A stretch of 64,000 bases of DNA, taken from Desmodus rotundus. Taxonomy: Eukaryota > Chordata > Mammalia > Chiroptera > Phyllostomidae. Each line of letters begins with the position of its first letter. The stretch's first letter is position 1. Location: assembly GCF_022682495.2 (NCBI RefSeq), contig NC_071390.1, positions 149,024,583 to 149,088,582 of the forward strand, read 5' to 3'. A program made the translations under genes and the position numbers. The notes under the pieces were generated by a model that did not search any database, was not told where the DNA came from, and worked only from the letters and a program-made list of their open reading frames with translations. This document shows positions 47,690 to 59,126 of the stretch, one piece after another.

Positions 47690-49420
47690 TAAAATATATG
47701 AACTAAAGTTTACCATAGGAGCAGAGTGAAACTGATGCACTGTTAGTTAGTGTAAAATTCTGGATAATCAGCAATGCTCCCAAATTTCACATTCAATAAC
47801 CACAAGGTTTTGTAGCTAGAGGGTATAGAAGTATTATCTACTTTAGCCCCATATTTACTGATAATGGCAATAAAACCAAGGTTAAATGATGTGTCCAAAG
47901 CTCGCCAGGGGTGGGAGAGCTCGAGCAAGGATTGCTCACCACCTGCAGACCAACCGAACTGACCTGCGGAAGACCAGGTACAACGGCGGTGGAAGAGGAC
48001 ACCAGAGCGAGGGGAGGCAGGAGTGGGGGACTGACTTCTCAACAGTGGACAAATGGACACAAAAATATGGTGGAAGAAAAAAAAAATGCATTAAAAAATT
48101 TCCCCTGATGAAAACTCCCTCATTTTACCTCCAGAAATTTTGGTAGTCCACCCTATTTTTCCACCAGATGGCAAAAAATTCATAATAGGTGAGCAGGATG
48201 AATGGAATGTGAATACACAGGGCGTGAGCATTCAATGTGGTAATGTAGGAAAAATGATGCATCCTAGGAGAAGAGGATAAATAATGGATTGCTCAATCTA
48301 CATGCTAGGAGCTAACAACAACCATCATAAAAGGGATCATATCATTCATCTTTAATTTATGAGTATAAAATTTAAGAATAAAACAAGTTTGTACCATTTT
48401 TTGACATTTTTTTGTTTTCAGAATCATGTGTCAAAGAACAGCTCATGGAGTGGAGAATTTGTTGACATTCTAGTAGAATTAATCAAATTCAGATCAAGGA
48501 GGCATTGTATGGTCCTAATACAAGTCACAATTCAGAGAGTGTTTTAAGAAAAAACAGGGGTAAAGGAGTCAGCAGGGATTGCGGGGCCATTTCTCTTCCC
48601 CTCCACCGTGACCTGTTGAGGGATCCCAGGGACACCTCTTCACTGGTCTTGCAAAATCTGTTTGATTGAGTATAACTACTTGGTTTCAATTTTAGGTGTT
48701 ATCATACAAATTCAACCCAATGCTGTGCTGCCTCATGCATATCATTCACAGTGTGCAATAGTCCAAAATTACTGTACAGTTCTATTCCTGGACTGGTTTT
48801 ATGAGAAAAGTTTACTTTTTTCCCCAAAATATATCCATCATTTTCTCCTCTGGACTTTTTTTTTCTAAGTACTAGAAATTCCTCTGATGGAGTCTGTACT
48901 GTTCTTTTTAAAAACTAAGTAGTACCAACTTTCATCAATTTTTTTACCATTTTCCAATCTTGAAAAATAACAATATGGTCACTCAATTAAATTTCAAAAG
49001 AAGTTCTAGCTTGCCGAGACAGAGATTCAAATTTTAAATACAGTTAAAGTAAACCAGAAAGAATCTAAACAGAGTTGTTTATTAGGGCATATTCATACTA
49101 AACTTCTAAGAAAGCTATTAGAAATATTTCCTTTTGTTTTGGTAAATAGATTAATTATCTATTTAATATAGGTGAAGATAGAATGTAAAATAGAAAGACA
49201 AAGATAACAGTAGTGAAAGATGAAATCAGGTAATTCAGTTTTTTTCTTTAGAAAATATTTTTAAAAGGAGACTATAATGAAAAAGTTTAAGCTTGTCATT
49301 TTTACATCTTTGTCTTTATTATAAAAGTCTTAAGTGATCAATAGAAATATATTGAAAATATAGGAAAGTAAAAAGAAGAGTTACTAATCTGAAGCCAACT
49401 ATTAACATTTTAAAATACTT
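47690..49420. other. Intergenic, no gene seen
   Basis: Moderately AT-rich. At 48408-48422 a plus-strand pyrimidine run ends in TTTTCAG, acceptor-like, but the sequence after it has no recognisable protein and no donor. No repeat is named with confidence. Confidence 0.45.
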
Positions 49421-49424
49421 TTAT

Positions 49425-49918
49425 GCACCCCAATGTTCATAGCAGCACAATTTACAATAGCCAAGTACTGGAAGCAACCTAAGTGCCCATCAGCAAATGA
49501 GTGGACCAAAAAACTATGGTACATTTACACAATGGAATTCTATGCAGCAGAAAGAAAGAAGGAGCTTATACCCTTTGCAACAGCATGGATGGAACTGGAG
49601 AGCATTATGCTAAGTGAAATAAGCCAGGCAGTGAGGAACAAATACCATATGATCTCACCTTTAACTGGAACCTAATCAACAAAAGAAAAAAGCAAACAAA
49701 ATATAACCAGAGACATTGAAGTTAAGAGCAATCTAACAATAACCAGGGGGAAGTGGGGAGGGGACAGTGGGGAGAGGGGATTACAGGAACTACTATAAAG
49801 GACACATGGACAAAATCAAGGAGGAGGGTGGAGGTGGGTTCGGCTGGGGTGGGGAGGAGGGATGGGGAGAAAATGCAAACAACTGTAATTGAACAATAAA
49901 AGCTAAAAATAAATAAAT
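49425..49918 (+). mobile_element. 5'-truncated young L1, 3' end with G-rich 3' UTR
   Basis: Starts in ORF2 at 'CACCCCAATGTTCATAGCAG' and runs through TIAKYWKQPKCPSANEW and WYIYTMEFYAAERKKELIPF (still open for 80 codons), then a G-run 3' UTR (49745-49870) and an (AAATA)n tail. Highly similar to 17193-17606. Confidence 0.9.
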
Positions 49919-49919
49919 A

Positions 49920-51660
49920 AAAATTCTGTTTTAAATCTAAAAACAATTAAAATAATGTTAAGGGGAAAAAAAAGAATACCTTTTTCCAAAGGGTTTATTT
50001 TTTCCCAGGGATAAGGGGGAGTTTTTTGATCTTTAAAAAAATCTGTTTGTTTTCATGGTTGTTTCATGGTTTTTTAGCCTGATTTCTCACATTATATGAT
50101 AACATGTATTTTCCTTTATGATTAAAAACACTTAAAAAATTAACTGCTTCACAATGTTTGGGCAAGGATGAGCCATTTGTTAACATCATGTTGGACATTA
50201 ATCTGGTCTCTGCTTTTTGGTGTGAAGTAGCCCTGTGATGAGCACGCTGGTTTGTACTACTGCCAGTTTTCTTTTTAGCAGAGTTGAGTGGCTTTGCAAA
50301 TGCTGCGAGCAACATGGCAGAAAGCAGCTTTCACACTGATGCCGTTGCTGAGTATTATCACAAAAAACAAAGAACCAAGCGCTTTGCCAAGTAGCCTCTC
50401 ATCAGAGTTTTAATTTGCATATATTTGATAACTAGTAAAATGAAACTTTTTCCTACCATTCGTTAACCGGCTGAATTTCCTCTTTTGTGAACTATTTACT
50501 TCTGTCATTTGTCATTCATTTCTTGGGTCTTTGTTATCCCAATTTACCAAGGGCACTAATGAGCACAGCCCAGAGAAAGGCCTTCTGTGTGGGAAGCTGT
50601 GGAATTCCTCCCCTTTTAGTCATTCCAGACAACATTTGGACACCAACGTGAAAGGGCAACCAGGACGAGTAGGAAAGCTAAGTGATACATTTCTCTCTGT
50701 GGAACGAGTGAGATGACAGTTCATGTTACCATGTAAAATGGCGCGCTGTTCCTTAACTCAACCCAGTACTCATTTTACTACTGCATTCAGTACGTTTTGA
50801 CCACTTTTCAAACTACATGTTAAGTATCATATAATACCAGGAATACATCCCGACATGCGTCACTGGGAAGCCATGGGAGTTCCACAAAATGTTGCCATTC
50901 TGCGGTCATCTTTTAAAATGATTTAATTGGATGTGATTTGATTTAATTTATCTTGGAATGCCTTTCTCTATTCTGGTTTGCTTCTTGAAAGGCTGGCATG
51001 TCTATGTATAATTTTTCTTATGGATACAGCAAGAGCAAGTATCAGAAAGACACTTAAATATAGTCTCCCTGGTGGATGAGCTGAACTGTCTTCACTCTGC
51101 GCTGGTGACTGTCCAGACTCCGGCTCGCAGAACTGGCCGTGGCAAGGCTCGACACCAGGAAAGAAGACTCAGGGGCTCTGTGTTTGTTCCATTTGGTCAA
51201 ATAGTGAAACTCCCTTTATGTCCTTATTTGAAAAACGGGGATTTTAATAGTTCTGCCTCTTAGCCAAGGGATATTTTAAAGATTATATAATAAGAAAAAA
51301 CATTTTGAGGTTGAAAGGAAGAGCATTAAGTATCACTATATCACAGTAAGTGTTATTTTAAAATATGTCAGAATCCCAAACTGACTTCCTGTGTCAAATA
51401 TCTTAAGGCCATACAAAGAATCAAGGACTATTGAGAATGAATGGAATTTTAGGATTATCCAAGCCAGCTCTCTCATTTGACAGAGAGAGAACCTGAGGCT
51501 ATGAGAGGTGTCATCCAAGATGACACCTGTACAACATGACGCTACTAATTAATGACAGAGTAGGAATGCTAGCGTGGGAGTCCTGAATTCCTGCTGCCTC
51601 CCTCCCCCCATCCAGTGGGTAGAAACTTACTAAGCACCAACAAGGAAAGAGTTCAACTTT
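49920..51660. other. Intergenic, no gene seen
   Basis: 51170-51260 ('AAACTCCCTTTATGTCCTTA') and 51420-51600 ('TTGACAGAGAGAGAACCTGA', 'AATGACAGAGTAGGAATGCT') look like MIR pieces. The 83-codon minus-strand frame at 50064-50315 has no splice sites or recognisable domain. Confidence 0.45.
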
Positions 51661-51708
51661 ATTTCCTTAATACCTTTAATAGAAACTATTTCCAATGCTC
51701 CCTTTATT
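51658..51708 (-). terminator. Two AATAAA polyadenylation signals (minus strand)
   Basis: TTTATT on the plus strand at 51703-51708 and 51658-51663 gives AATAAA on the minus strand, 91 and 136 bases after the stop of the candidate exon 51799-52163. Such hexamers are common in AT-rich DNA, so the weight comes from position only. Confidence 0.35.
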
Positions 51709-51798
51709 CTATGAGTTAAAATTTTGTTTATAGTAAGAATAATTATGTTAAATAAGCTGAAGTATATACATAAAGTTTTCTAATAGAAGAATGTGAAT

Positions 51799-52163
51799 TT
51801 AAACGTAAAACATTGTAGGCATCACAGGGCAGGTTTCAATCAAACTGAAGGCCTCCACCACTTGCAGCGCCTTGCCTTTCGCTCCCAGGCTGTACAGTGC
51901 TGCAAACACACCGGGGAATGAAGTCCACCGAAATGAAGTGGAACCAGTTTGACAGAGAGTGTGCAATCTCATATCCAGAGATTGATTAATATGAGAAGAA
52001 ATAAATTTGTTAGCCACTAAGAAAGAGGGCTCTGGAATCACTGTGATTTTAAAGCACTCACCCTTCTTTTCAGCTAAGCACAAGTGTGTAAACTTTCTGC
52101 ATAGTGTGTTTTGCGATAAAGAAATTGAACATGAATACCTCAGAGAACCTTCTTTATCAAAGA
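51799..52163 (-). CDS. Candidate terminal coding exon of an unrecognised minus-strand gene
   Basis: I do not recognise this protein. On the minus strand a textbook acceptor, 'TTGCTGCTTGTTTTCTCAG', ends at 52164. After it one frame stays open for 120 codons (FDKEGSLRYSCSISL ... VMPTMFYV stop), entering with two bases of a split codon. The peptide has normal composition with five cysteines and several hydrophobic stretches but no clear membrane helix, and is not low-complexity or repeat-derived. Two AATAAA hexamers follow the stop. No upstream exon in a matching phase was identified: the best donor of the open frame at 52896-53180 has the wrong phase. It could be a true last exon, a relic, or chance. 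A 120-codon chance frame starting exactly at a strong acceptor is uncommon but possible. Confidence 0.35.
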
Positions 52164-52982
52164 CTGAGAAAACAAGCAGCAAGTTGGTTTATTTGTGAAA
52201 CTATTGGAAGCTGTATTAGTAGATACTTTCAAATGATCAAGAGTTCAAAAGCAAAATTATAAGTGGTGCAAGAGAAGCTGAGACTAACTTTGCCAAATCA
52301 AGGGAGAGGGTTTTCCTTTCCTCCAATATTTTTTAACTATGAAAGAACTTTTGCTTTCTTCCATATATTTTTACCCAACCTCCGTAGCATTTAATATATA
52401 TTTAGATAGACAAATTTCTCTTCTCTTTTATTGACACACACACACTACACATGAAACAATAAGAAAGAGTTAAACAGAAAAACATACTAAGAAAGGTTTA
52501 CATGGCAAAAACTTTTCTGGTGAGTTTTCAAAGTAGCCATATTATTTGCCTGTTTTTATTCCTTTTATTCAAATAAATCTTTGAACTTAGCACACTGTGG
52601 ATACTCCATGTTTCAGATCATTAGGCAGTTCCTCCTGATTTTACAGATTTTACGCAATATGCAAGGCAGAGAGGCTTAAACCACAACTCTGGATTTGAAG
52701 TCCATAATCCTAACAATTTTCGATTCTGTGATATTACACCAGGAAATGAAGACAAAAACAATCTCATTTAGTCATTAATTTCAATCTGTTCTTTTGCTTT
52801 CAAACGAAACTGGTAAGGCAGCAAAAAAGCAGTGTTCTACTTTCTGATGAACCTTGCATCCTAAAGATGAAAGTGAAGAATATGTTGTAAATTGCCTAAA
52901 AGATAAAAAGAAGAGAAATAAAGGCTGCACAATAACACAAAGTAAAAAACTGTCTCAAAATCAATGACAGTAGATTTACAGG

Positions 52983-53180
52983 AATATTTAACGAAGCCAA
53001 CGCCTTGCTCTTGTGGAAATTGTCACAGATCACACAGTGGCTGTATTTTATGTCGCATGCAATGATGTCTCCATAATGCTGAGTGAGAGCCTTGGCATTT
53101 TCCTGACTCACACAATGGGAGCATGCTGCCTGATGAATCATTCTCCTTGCTTCCTGGAGGGCCTGGGTGTTCCAAGACAT
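52983..53180 (-). CDS. Candidate minus-strand exon with two CxxC motifs, unrecognised
   Basis: I do not recognise it. The frame begins MSWNTQALQEARRMIHQAAC and carries CSHC and, about 27 residues later, CVIC, with histidines beside both. Paired CxxC knuckles at this spacing can form a zinc ribbon. A possible donor ATTCCT|GTAAATC ends it at 52983; without splicing, the open frame runs on to 52896 with a hydrophobic end. Possible acceptors are ACACCCAG and GCCCTCCAG just inside the frame. It precedes the candidate terminal exon by about 820 bases but joining at this donor would put the next exon out of frame. It may be a relic or chance. Confidence 0.2.
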
Positions 53181-53199
53181 TAATGAAGGATTACATTAT

Positions 53200-54070
53200 G
53201 GTTGCCATGACAATTACCTAACCCCCTACTATAACATCAACAGCTGTAGTACAGTGTTCCCTGGAAGTAGAATTTTTTCCCTTCCAAAATCTCAATAATT
53301 TTAATCCTTGAAGTTCTTCAATAACTATGCAGAGTCGATTTAAAGAATTGCTAATGTCTTTCTTTTAACTAGATAAATTACCATAATAAGCCACAACTCA
53401 TCTTTTAAAATTTATTCCTCCTAGTGAATGGTGATTGACCTATGATGTTGCTTATTGTATTCTGAGAAAATAAAATGAAAAATATCACAGTAGAAATAAC
53501 AATGATTGGTTTAATCAATTTTCTTAAAGTTATAGAAACTCAAATTTGAGGAAACAAATCTGAATACCTACACATTAGCTGGCATTTTGTGGTTAACGGT
53601 CGGTTTCACAGGGGCAGTGTGTATGCAAACTATGACATATAAGGACTTGCCTACAGAGGGTTTGGATCTGGTAGGAAAAGTGTTCTGTCCCTCTGCTCTC
53701 TCTCCCATGATTAGACCCAGTGAGAGCTGAGAGGCAGCAGCAGAGGTTCCTAGTAAACCTGTATTTTTATTTAAAAATCTCACTTTGGGGAGGTTTACAG
53801 TACCTTTCAGGAGGATTATGTGAAGCTTCAGCTACCAAGGAGCACTTAGAGTCATCAAAATGAACATCAAAAAATTCAATGACCTTGAGGGTTCTCGAAA
53901 TGACTTTATTGTGTTTTCATAACTGGGTTCAAGCATTTGTTGCTGGTTTTTATATAGTGTTTTTCTTCTTTCATTTTACTTGCCCTCAGGATGTTGGTTA
54001 TTATTCTTTTCCTCAGGTGCTCCTTGGAATCCTTCTAATCTCAAGTATGCACAAAAAATTATCAAAGAAT
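53200..54070. other. Intergenic, no gene seen
   Basis: AT-rich with no named repeat. The open frame at 53568-53783 shows no splice support. Confidence 0.45.
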
Positions 54071-54079
54071 AGAATAATC

Positions 54080-54640
54080 TAAGTTGTAGGCCCTTGCTTT
54101 TCAGGATACTCTATCCAGCAAAGCTATCATTTAGAATGGAAGGGCAGACAAAGTGCTTCCCAGATAAGATCAAGTTAAAGGAGTTCATCATCACCAAGCC
54201 CTTATTATATGAAATGTTAAAGGGACTTATCTAAGAAAAAGAAGATAATCAAAACTATGAACAGTAAAATGACAACAAACTCACAATTATCACAACTGAA
54301 CCTAAAAAGAAAAAAAAAAAGCAAACAACTAGAACTGGAACAGAATCACAGAAATGGAGATCACATGGAAGGTTATCAGCAAGGAGGGAGAGGGGGGAGG
54401 GTGAGGGGAAAGGTATGGGGAATAAGGAGCATAAATGGTAGGTACAAAATAGACAGGGGAAGGTTAAGAATAGTATAGGAAATGGAGGAGTCAAAAAACA
54501 TGTATGACCCATGGACGTGAATTAAGGGGGTGGGAGATGCTAGAGGGAGGGGGGTGCAGTTTGGAGGAGGATAAACAGGAGAAAAAAATAGGACAACTAT
54601 AATAGCATAATCAATAAAATATACTTTAAAATTTTTTCAA
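54080..54640 (+). mobile_element. HAL1 / L1-like fragment with purine-rich tail
   Basis: 'TACTCTATCCAGCAAAGCTA', 'AAGGAGTTCATCATCACCAA' and 'TATGAAATGTTAAAGGGACT' match the old-L1/HAL1 track also seen at 4900-5470. After it comes an unusual G/A-rich stretch (54380-54570) ending in 'AATCAATAAAATATAC'. The family of the G/A-rich part is uncertain. Confidence 0.45.
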
Positions 54641-54689
54641 AGGCCTGTCTATTTCTAATCTGCTCCTGGTTAGGAAACAAGTTAAATAC

Positions 54690-55160
54690 ATATATCAGTC
54701 AGGGTCATATCAGGAAATGATTCATTTAGAAGAACTTAATGGAAGCAAATTTAATGATGTCCACCGGGATAAGGTAACCTTTAAGGGGATGATGGGCACT
54801 CAGAGATGAGTCTAGTCTGAGGCCATACCCACTCATAGGCATCTAGGTACATCACAAAAAGATCAATGTTCCAGAGCCTGGAGGGAGAGGGAACCATAAA
54901 ATACAAACTATAAAAGGGAATTGCATTTGTGGAAGTGAGCAGCTACCTTTCCATTAGAACCTTGGCAAGGCAGGGAGTGGAGGAGAATAAATATCCCAAC
55001 CTTTCTCTGTTTCTACCTTTTTCTTTGGTTGTCAGTGCCTCACAGCCAAAAGCTACACAGCGAGGGTTTCTGATTTTGATGCAACTTCCAGGGGGTTAGC
55101 AGCTAAAGCCTAGAACAGGAAAGAGCTGAATCTGGGTCTGGTGATTGGGAAAATGGAGAA
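54690..55160. repeat. Possible old interspersed repeat, family unknown
   Basis: 'TATCAGTCAGGGTCATATCA' and 'AGGAGAATAAATATCCCAAC' have the feel of a mammalian LTR or DNA-element relic. I cannot name it. Confidence 0.3.
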
Positions 55161-56132
55161 AAACCAGACAGACTCATCAGAACTTCAAATTCAGTAAAAG
55201 TTTTTGAAAAGAAAATAAGTGCTTGAAAAACAAGAAAAAGGTAGAAAGTCAATGGCAAATAAACCAAACAAGTAAGTCAAAACAAAGAATGAGAGAAAAT
55301 AAATTTACCTCGTTAGTTTCTAAAGCATAATTTTTATCGAGCAGGTTCATTAGATTAGTAGGCAGTGGAAGCTAACTAGATAGTGTAATTCTGGAAATGA
55401 TAATAGGGAATGAACATATTGTTCAGGTGTTCATCCAGGACAGTTTGCATCTCTCCCATTCTTTTTTTTACATGACTGTATTTTTTCCTGTTGATATTTT
55501 CATACCATTAACCTGATCTACTAGTCGTTAGGCTGTTTTTAGATTTAAATTTTGGACAGCGATATTATTATAAATCTGTTTGTCAAAATTCCTATACATA
55601 GAAATATTAGTGAGTTTAACTATTTTTTGGAAGATATCAACTTACTCCCAAAAGGTTTAGTATTAGGCACATTCTGGCCCTTGGTAAATTTAAATGCAAA
55701 GTCGGAACAACCTGTCCGTGGTCGGGGGGGTCCTGCCTGCCGAACCTCGCTCCCACTGGCTTTTCTGAGTGGGAACTGGGCTTCATTTCCCACGAGTGGA
55801 ACAGTTCCCTACACTCTGGCATGGCTGGAGGTCCCTGGCTCTTCCCTTTTACACTCTGCCTTTATGTGGGTGGGAGACATGCTTGGAAATGTGGTCTCGA
55901 GGAACAAGTGTGGTCCTTGGGACAGTAGGGAAATCATCCACTTCTCTGAACACAGTCACAGTGACCCTGTGAACCTGGAACGATGACTCAGGGGTGGGGG
56001 ACATTGTCCCTGGGAAGGGAGACATTGTCTCTGGCGTGGCTTCTGGTCTGAGAGTCCCATATGTGGCCCTGGGCCTGCCTGAATTGAGCTAGCTATGTCT
56101 CTGATTAAGCCATCTCCTCAGAGCCTCCTCTC

Positions 56133-56172
56133 TTTTTCCATCCATAAGGGAGTTCCCTTATGGATGGAAAAA
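56133..56172. repeat. Perfect 19-bp-arm palindrome, array unit 1
   Basis: The left arm TTTTTCCATCCATAAGGGA and right arm TCCCTTATGGATGGAAAAA are exact reverse complements around a GT spacer. It could extrude as a hairpin. Confidence 0.95.
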
Positions 56173-57148
56173 CACAGCGATCCTCACAGTGGTGAGGACT
56201 GGAGTGGCAGATCTGTAAAGCTGCCCTGAAGTGAGGTGAGTGATGGGGATCCCGGCCAGTGGGACCCGTGTGCTATGGCAGACAATAGAGCAATTCTCAT
56301 GGACTGCAGAAATCCTGTGGAAAAAAAGGGATGGCATGGCCACCCACTAAGTGAGAGATGGCGTAGGGCCAGAGAGGGCCCCTGAGAAAGCCCCACCCCT
56401 GCCCGAACAGGCTTTTATTGCTTTTCTGGTCACCTTTCATCCGGGTCAGTCCTCATTCATTATGCACAGGTTCACTGCAGCTGATTACCTTTTCCAGACA
56501 ATCAAGGGCAGAATGCTGCAGATTACTTCCAAGAGAAGGATGTTAAAGCTCCTGGGGGAAAGTGGTTGAGCTGGTGACACTCCATACTTGGGTGGTTTAG
56601 CACGGACTGTAGGAAGTTAAAGATACCCATTAAATTTTTGCCACCTCCATCCAGGCTGAGGGAGTTTGTAGTGAAAGCAAGTCTCATAGCAGCCTAGGTT
56701 CAATGCAGGCCTGATTCCCCACGGGAGAACCTTCCGGAAGCCCTGGGTACTGCCTGCCGGACCTCACTCCCACTGGTTCTTCTGAGTGGGAGCTGATCTC
56801 CATTTTCCACGCGTGGAAATTTTCCCTATACTCCGTCTTGGCCTGAGGTCCCTGGTGCTTGCTTTTCGCACTCTGCATTTATGAGGATGGGAGACATGCT
56901 AGGAGATGTGGTCTCCAGGAAAATGTGTGGTCCTCTGGACAGTAGGGAAAGCATCCAGTTTTATGAACACAATCACAGTGACCCTGTGAACCTGGAATGA
57001 TGACTCAGGGGTGGGGCATACTGTCCTTGGGAAAAGAGACATTGTCTCTGCTGAGGCTTCTGGTCTGAGAGTCTCATACGCAGTCCTGGGCCTGCTTGAA
57101 TTGAGGTGGCTGTGTCTCTGAATAAAGCCATCTCCACAGAGCAATCAC

Positions 57149-57192
57149 TGTTTTTCCATCCATCAGGGAGTTCCCTTATGGATGGAAAAACA
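57149..57192. repeat. Palindrome, array unit 2
   Basis: The same palindrome as unit 1 with one arm mismatch (CATCAGG against CCTTATG) and two more paired bases at the outside, around GT. Confidence 0.95.
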
Positions 57193-58116
57193 AGGCGATC
57201 CCAGCAGTGGGGAGGCCTGGAGTTGACTGCCCCCCGCATTTCCCGCAAGTGAGGCGAGTGACACGCACCCCGGCCCCAGGGGTCAGAGCTCCTTGGAGGC
57301 AGAGGTCCGCTCCCCTAGTTCCACAGGCGTCCTGTGGAGGAACAAGGGTCGGCGTGGAAACTCTGGGCGAGAGAGGGCGCCTGGGCCCCAAGAGAGCCCC
57401 CTGGGAAAGACCGAGCCCTGGCCTCAGAGGCCCCTGTTGCCTCCACAGGCTCCTAACAAGGGTCCTGGTCCTGCTCGCCCAGGCTCAGGTTCACCCCAGG
57501 TGAACGCCTTTACCAGACACCAAGGAGAGGGGGAGCCGATTCCTTCACAGAGAAGGGTGTTAGAGCTCTTGGGGGACCTTGGTCGAAGCGCTTGCACTCC
57601 CTTCTTGGGTGGTATAGCACAGACGTTAGGGAGTTCAGGAGGCTCTGTCAACGTTTGCCGCCTCTGGGCAGGGTGGGGGACTTTCAGCCAAAGCAAGACT
57701 CTTAGCCCCCCTGGCAGAGCCCGGGCCTGATTCCCCATGGGAGAACCCGTCCGTGGGAGTGGGTCCTGCCTACCTGAACCCACACCACCTGGCACGGAAC
57801 CGGGGCTGGCACCCCGTCCCGGCCCCAGGTCGCTGGTTCTTCTCTGGGAACTCTGCCTTTGTGGGGGTGGGAGACCTGCTGGGAAGTGTGGTCTCCGTGA
57901 AAACACGTGGTCCTCTGGATGGCAGGGAAAGCATCCACTTCCACGGACACGGCCCCAAGGACCCTGTGAACCTGGCCAGATATCTCAAGTGTGTGGCACG
58001 TTGCCGCAAGGGAAGCTTCTGGTGGGAGTGCCTCCCACGTGCCTGCCCGGCCCCGCATCCTGGCCCGAAACCAGCTAGCCGCAGCTCTGACAAAAGCTAT
58101 CCCCTGGGGGCCTCCA

Positions 58117-58168
58117 CCCTGTTCTTCCATCCGTAAGGGGGGACCCCCTTAGAAATGGAAGAACAGGG
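58117..58168. repeat. Palindrome, array unit 3 (longer)
   Basis: Arms of 25 bases starting CCCTGTTCTTCCATCC and ending GGAAGAACAGGG, with two mismatches and a 2-base spacer. It is homologous to those of units 1 and 2 but extended outward. Confidence 0.95.
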
Positions 58169-59082
58169 GGATCTTAACAGTTGGGAGGACTGGAAGGAGG
58201 ATCCAGCACATTTCCCGCAACTCAGGCCAGTGTCTCGGACCCCGGCCCAGGGGCCCGAGCTCCATGGAGGCAGAGGGCCGCTCATCACGAGATGCAGGTG
58301 TCCTGCGGGAGTCAGGTATGGCGTGCGAATTCTCTACGCGAGACAGGACGCCTGGGCCCCGAGAATGCCCCCGGGAGAGCCCGAGGCCTGGCCCCAGAAG
58401 CTCCCGTTGCCTCCCCGGGCTCCTACCATGGGGCCTGGTACTGCTCGCCCTGGCCCAGGTTCACTGCAGGTGAATGCCTTTTGCGGACACGAAGGACAGG
58501 AGGCCGCCGATTCCATCACAGAGAAGGGGGTTCCAGCTCAGGGGGATCAGCTCAAAGAGGTCACACTCCCTTGTTTGGTGGTTTAGCACAGACTTTAGAG
58601 AGTTGAAGACGCTGGGTCCAAGTCTGCCGCCTCGGGGCGGAGTAGGGGAATTTCCGCCAAAGCCAACTCTCAGCTGCCAAGGCGGAGCGCAGGCCTGACT
58701 CCCCACCAGAGAACGCATCGGTGGCTGTGAGTCCGGCCACCTGGACACACTCCACCTGGCGAGGAACCTTGGCCGGCACCCCGTCCCGGCCCCAGGTTCC
58801 TAGTTCTTCCCAGGCACTCTGCCTCTGCGGGGGAGGGAGACGACGTGCTGGGAAGTGTGGTCCACAGGAAATCGCGCGGTCCTCTGGGTGGCAGAGAGAG
58901 CTTCCAGTTCCATGGACACGACCCCAGGGACCCTGTGAACCTGGCCTGATATGTCCAGGGTGGGGCACATTGCCCCGAGGGAGGCTTCTGGTGGGGCTGC
59001 CTGCCCCGAGCCTGGAGGCCCTGCGTCTTGGCCCCAAACCAGCTAGGCGTGTCTCCCACAAAAGCTATCTCCTGGGGGCCTC

Positions 59083-59126
59083 CCCCCTGTTCTTACGGAC
59101 CCCCTTACGGATGGAAGAACAGGGGG
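59083..59126. repeat. Palindrome, array unit 4 (one arm shortened)
   Basis: The outer arms CCCCCTGTTCTT and AAGAACAGGGGG remain, but the inner part of the left arm is deleted, leaving ACGGAC before CCCCTTACGGATGG. Confidence 0.9.

Noticed and set aside
48408..48547. Plus-strand acceptor-like tract followed by a short frame
   Set aside because: The first frame hits a stop soon, the other is short, and no donor follows.
50064..50315. 83-codon minus-strand frame, lysine/asparagine-rich
   Set aside because: No splice sites, no domain, no polyadenylation context.
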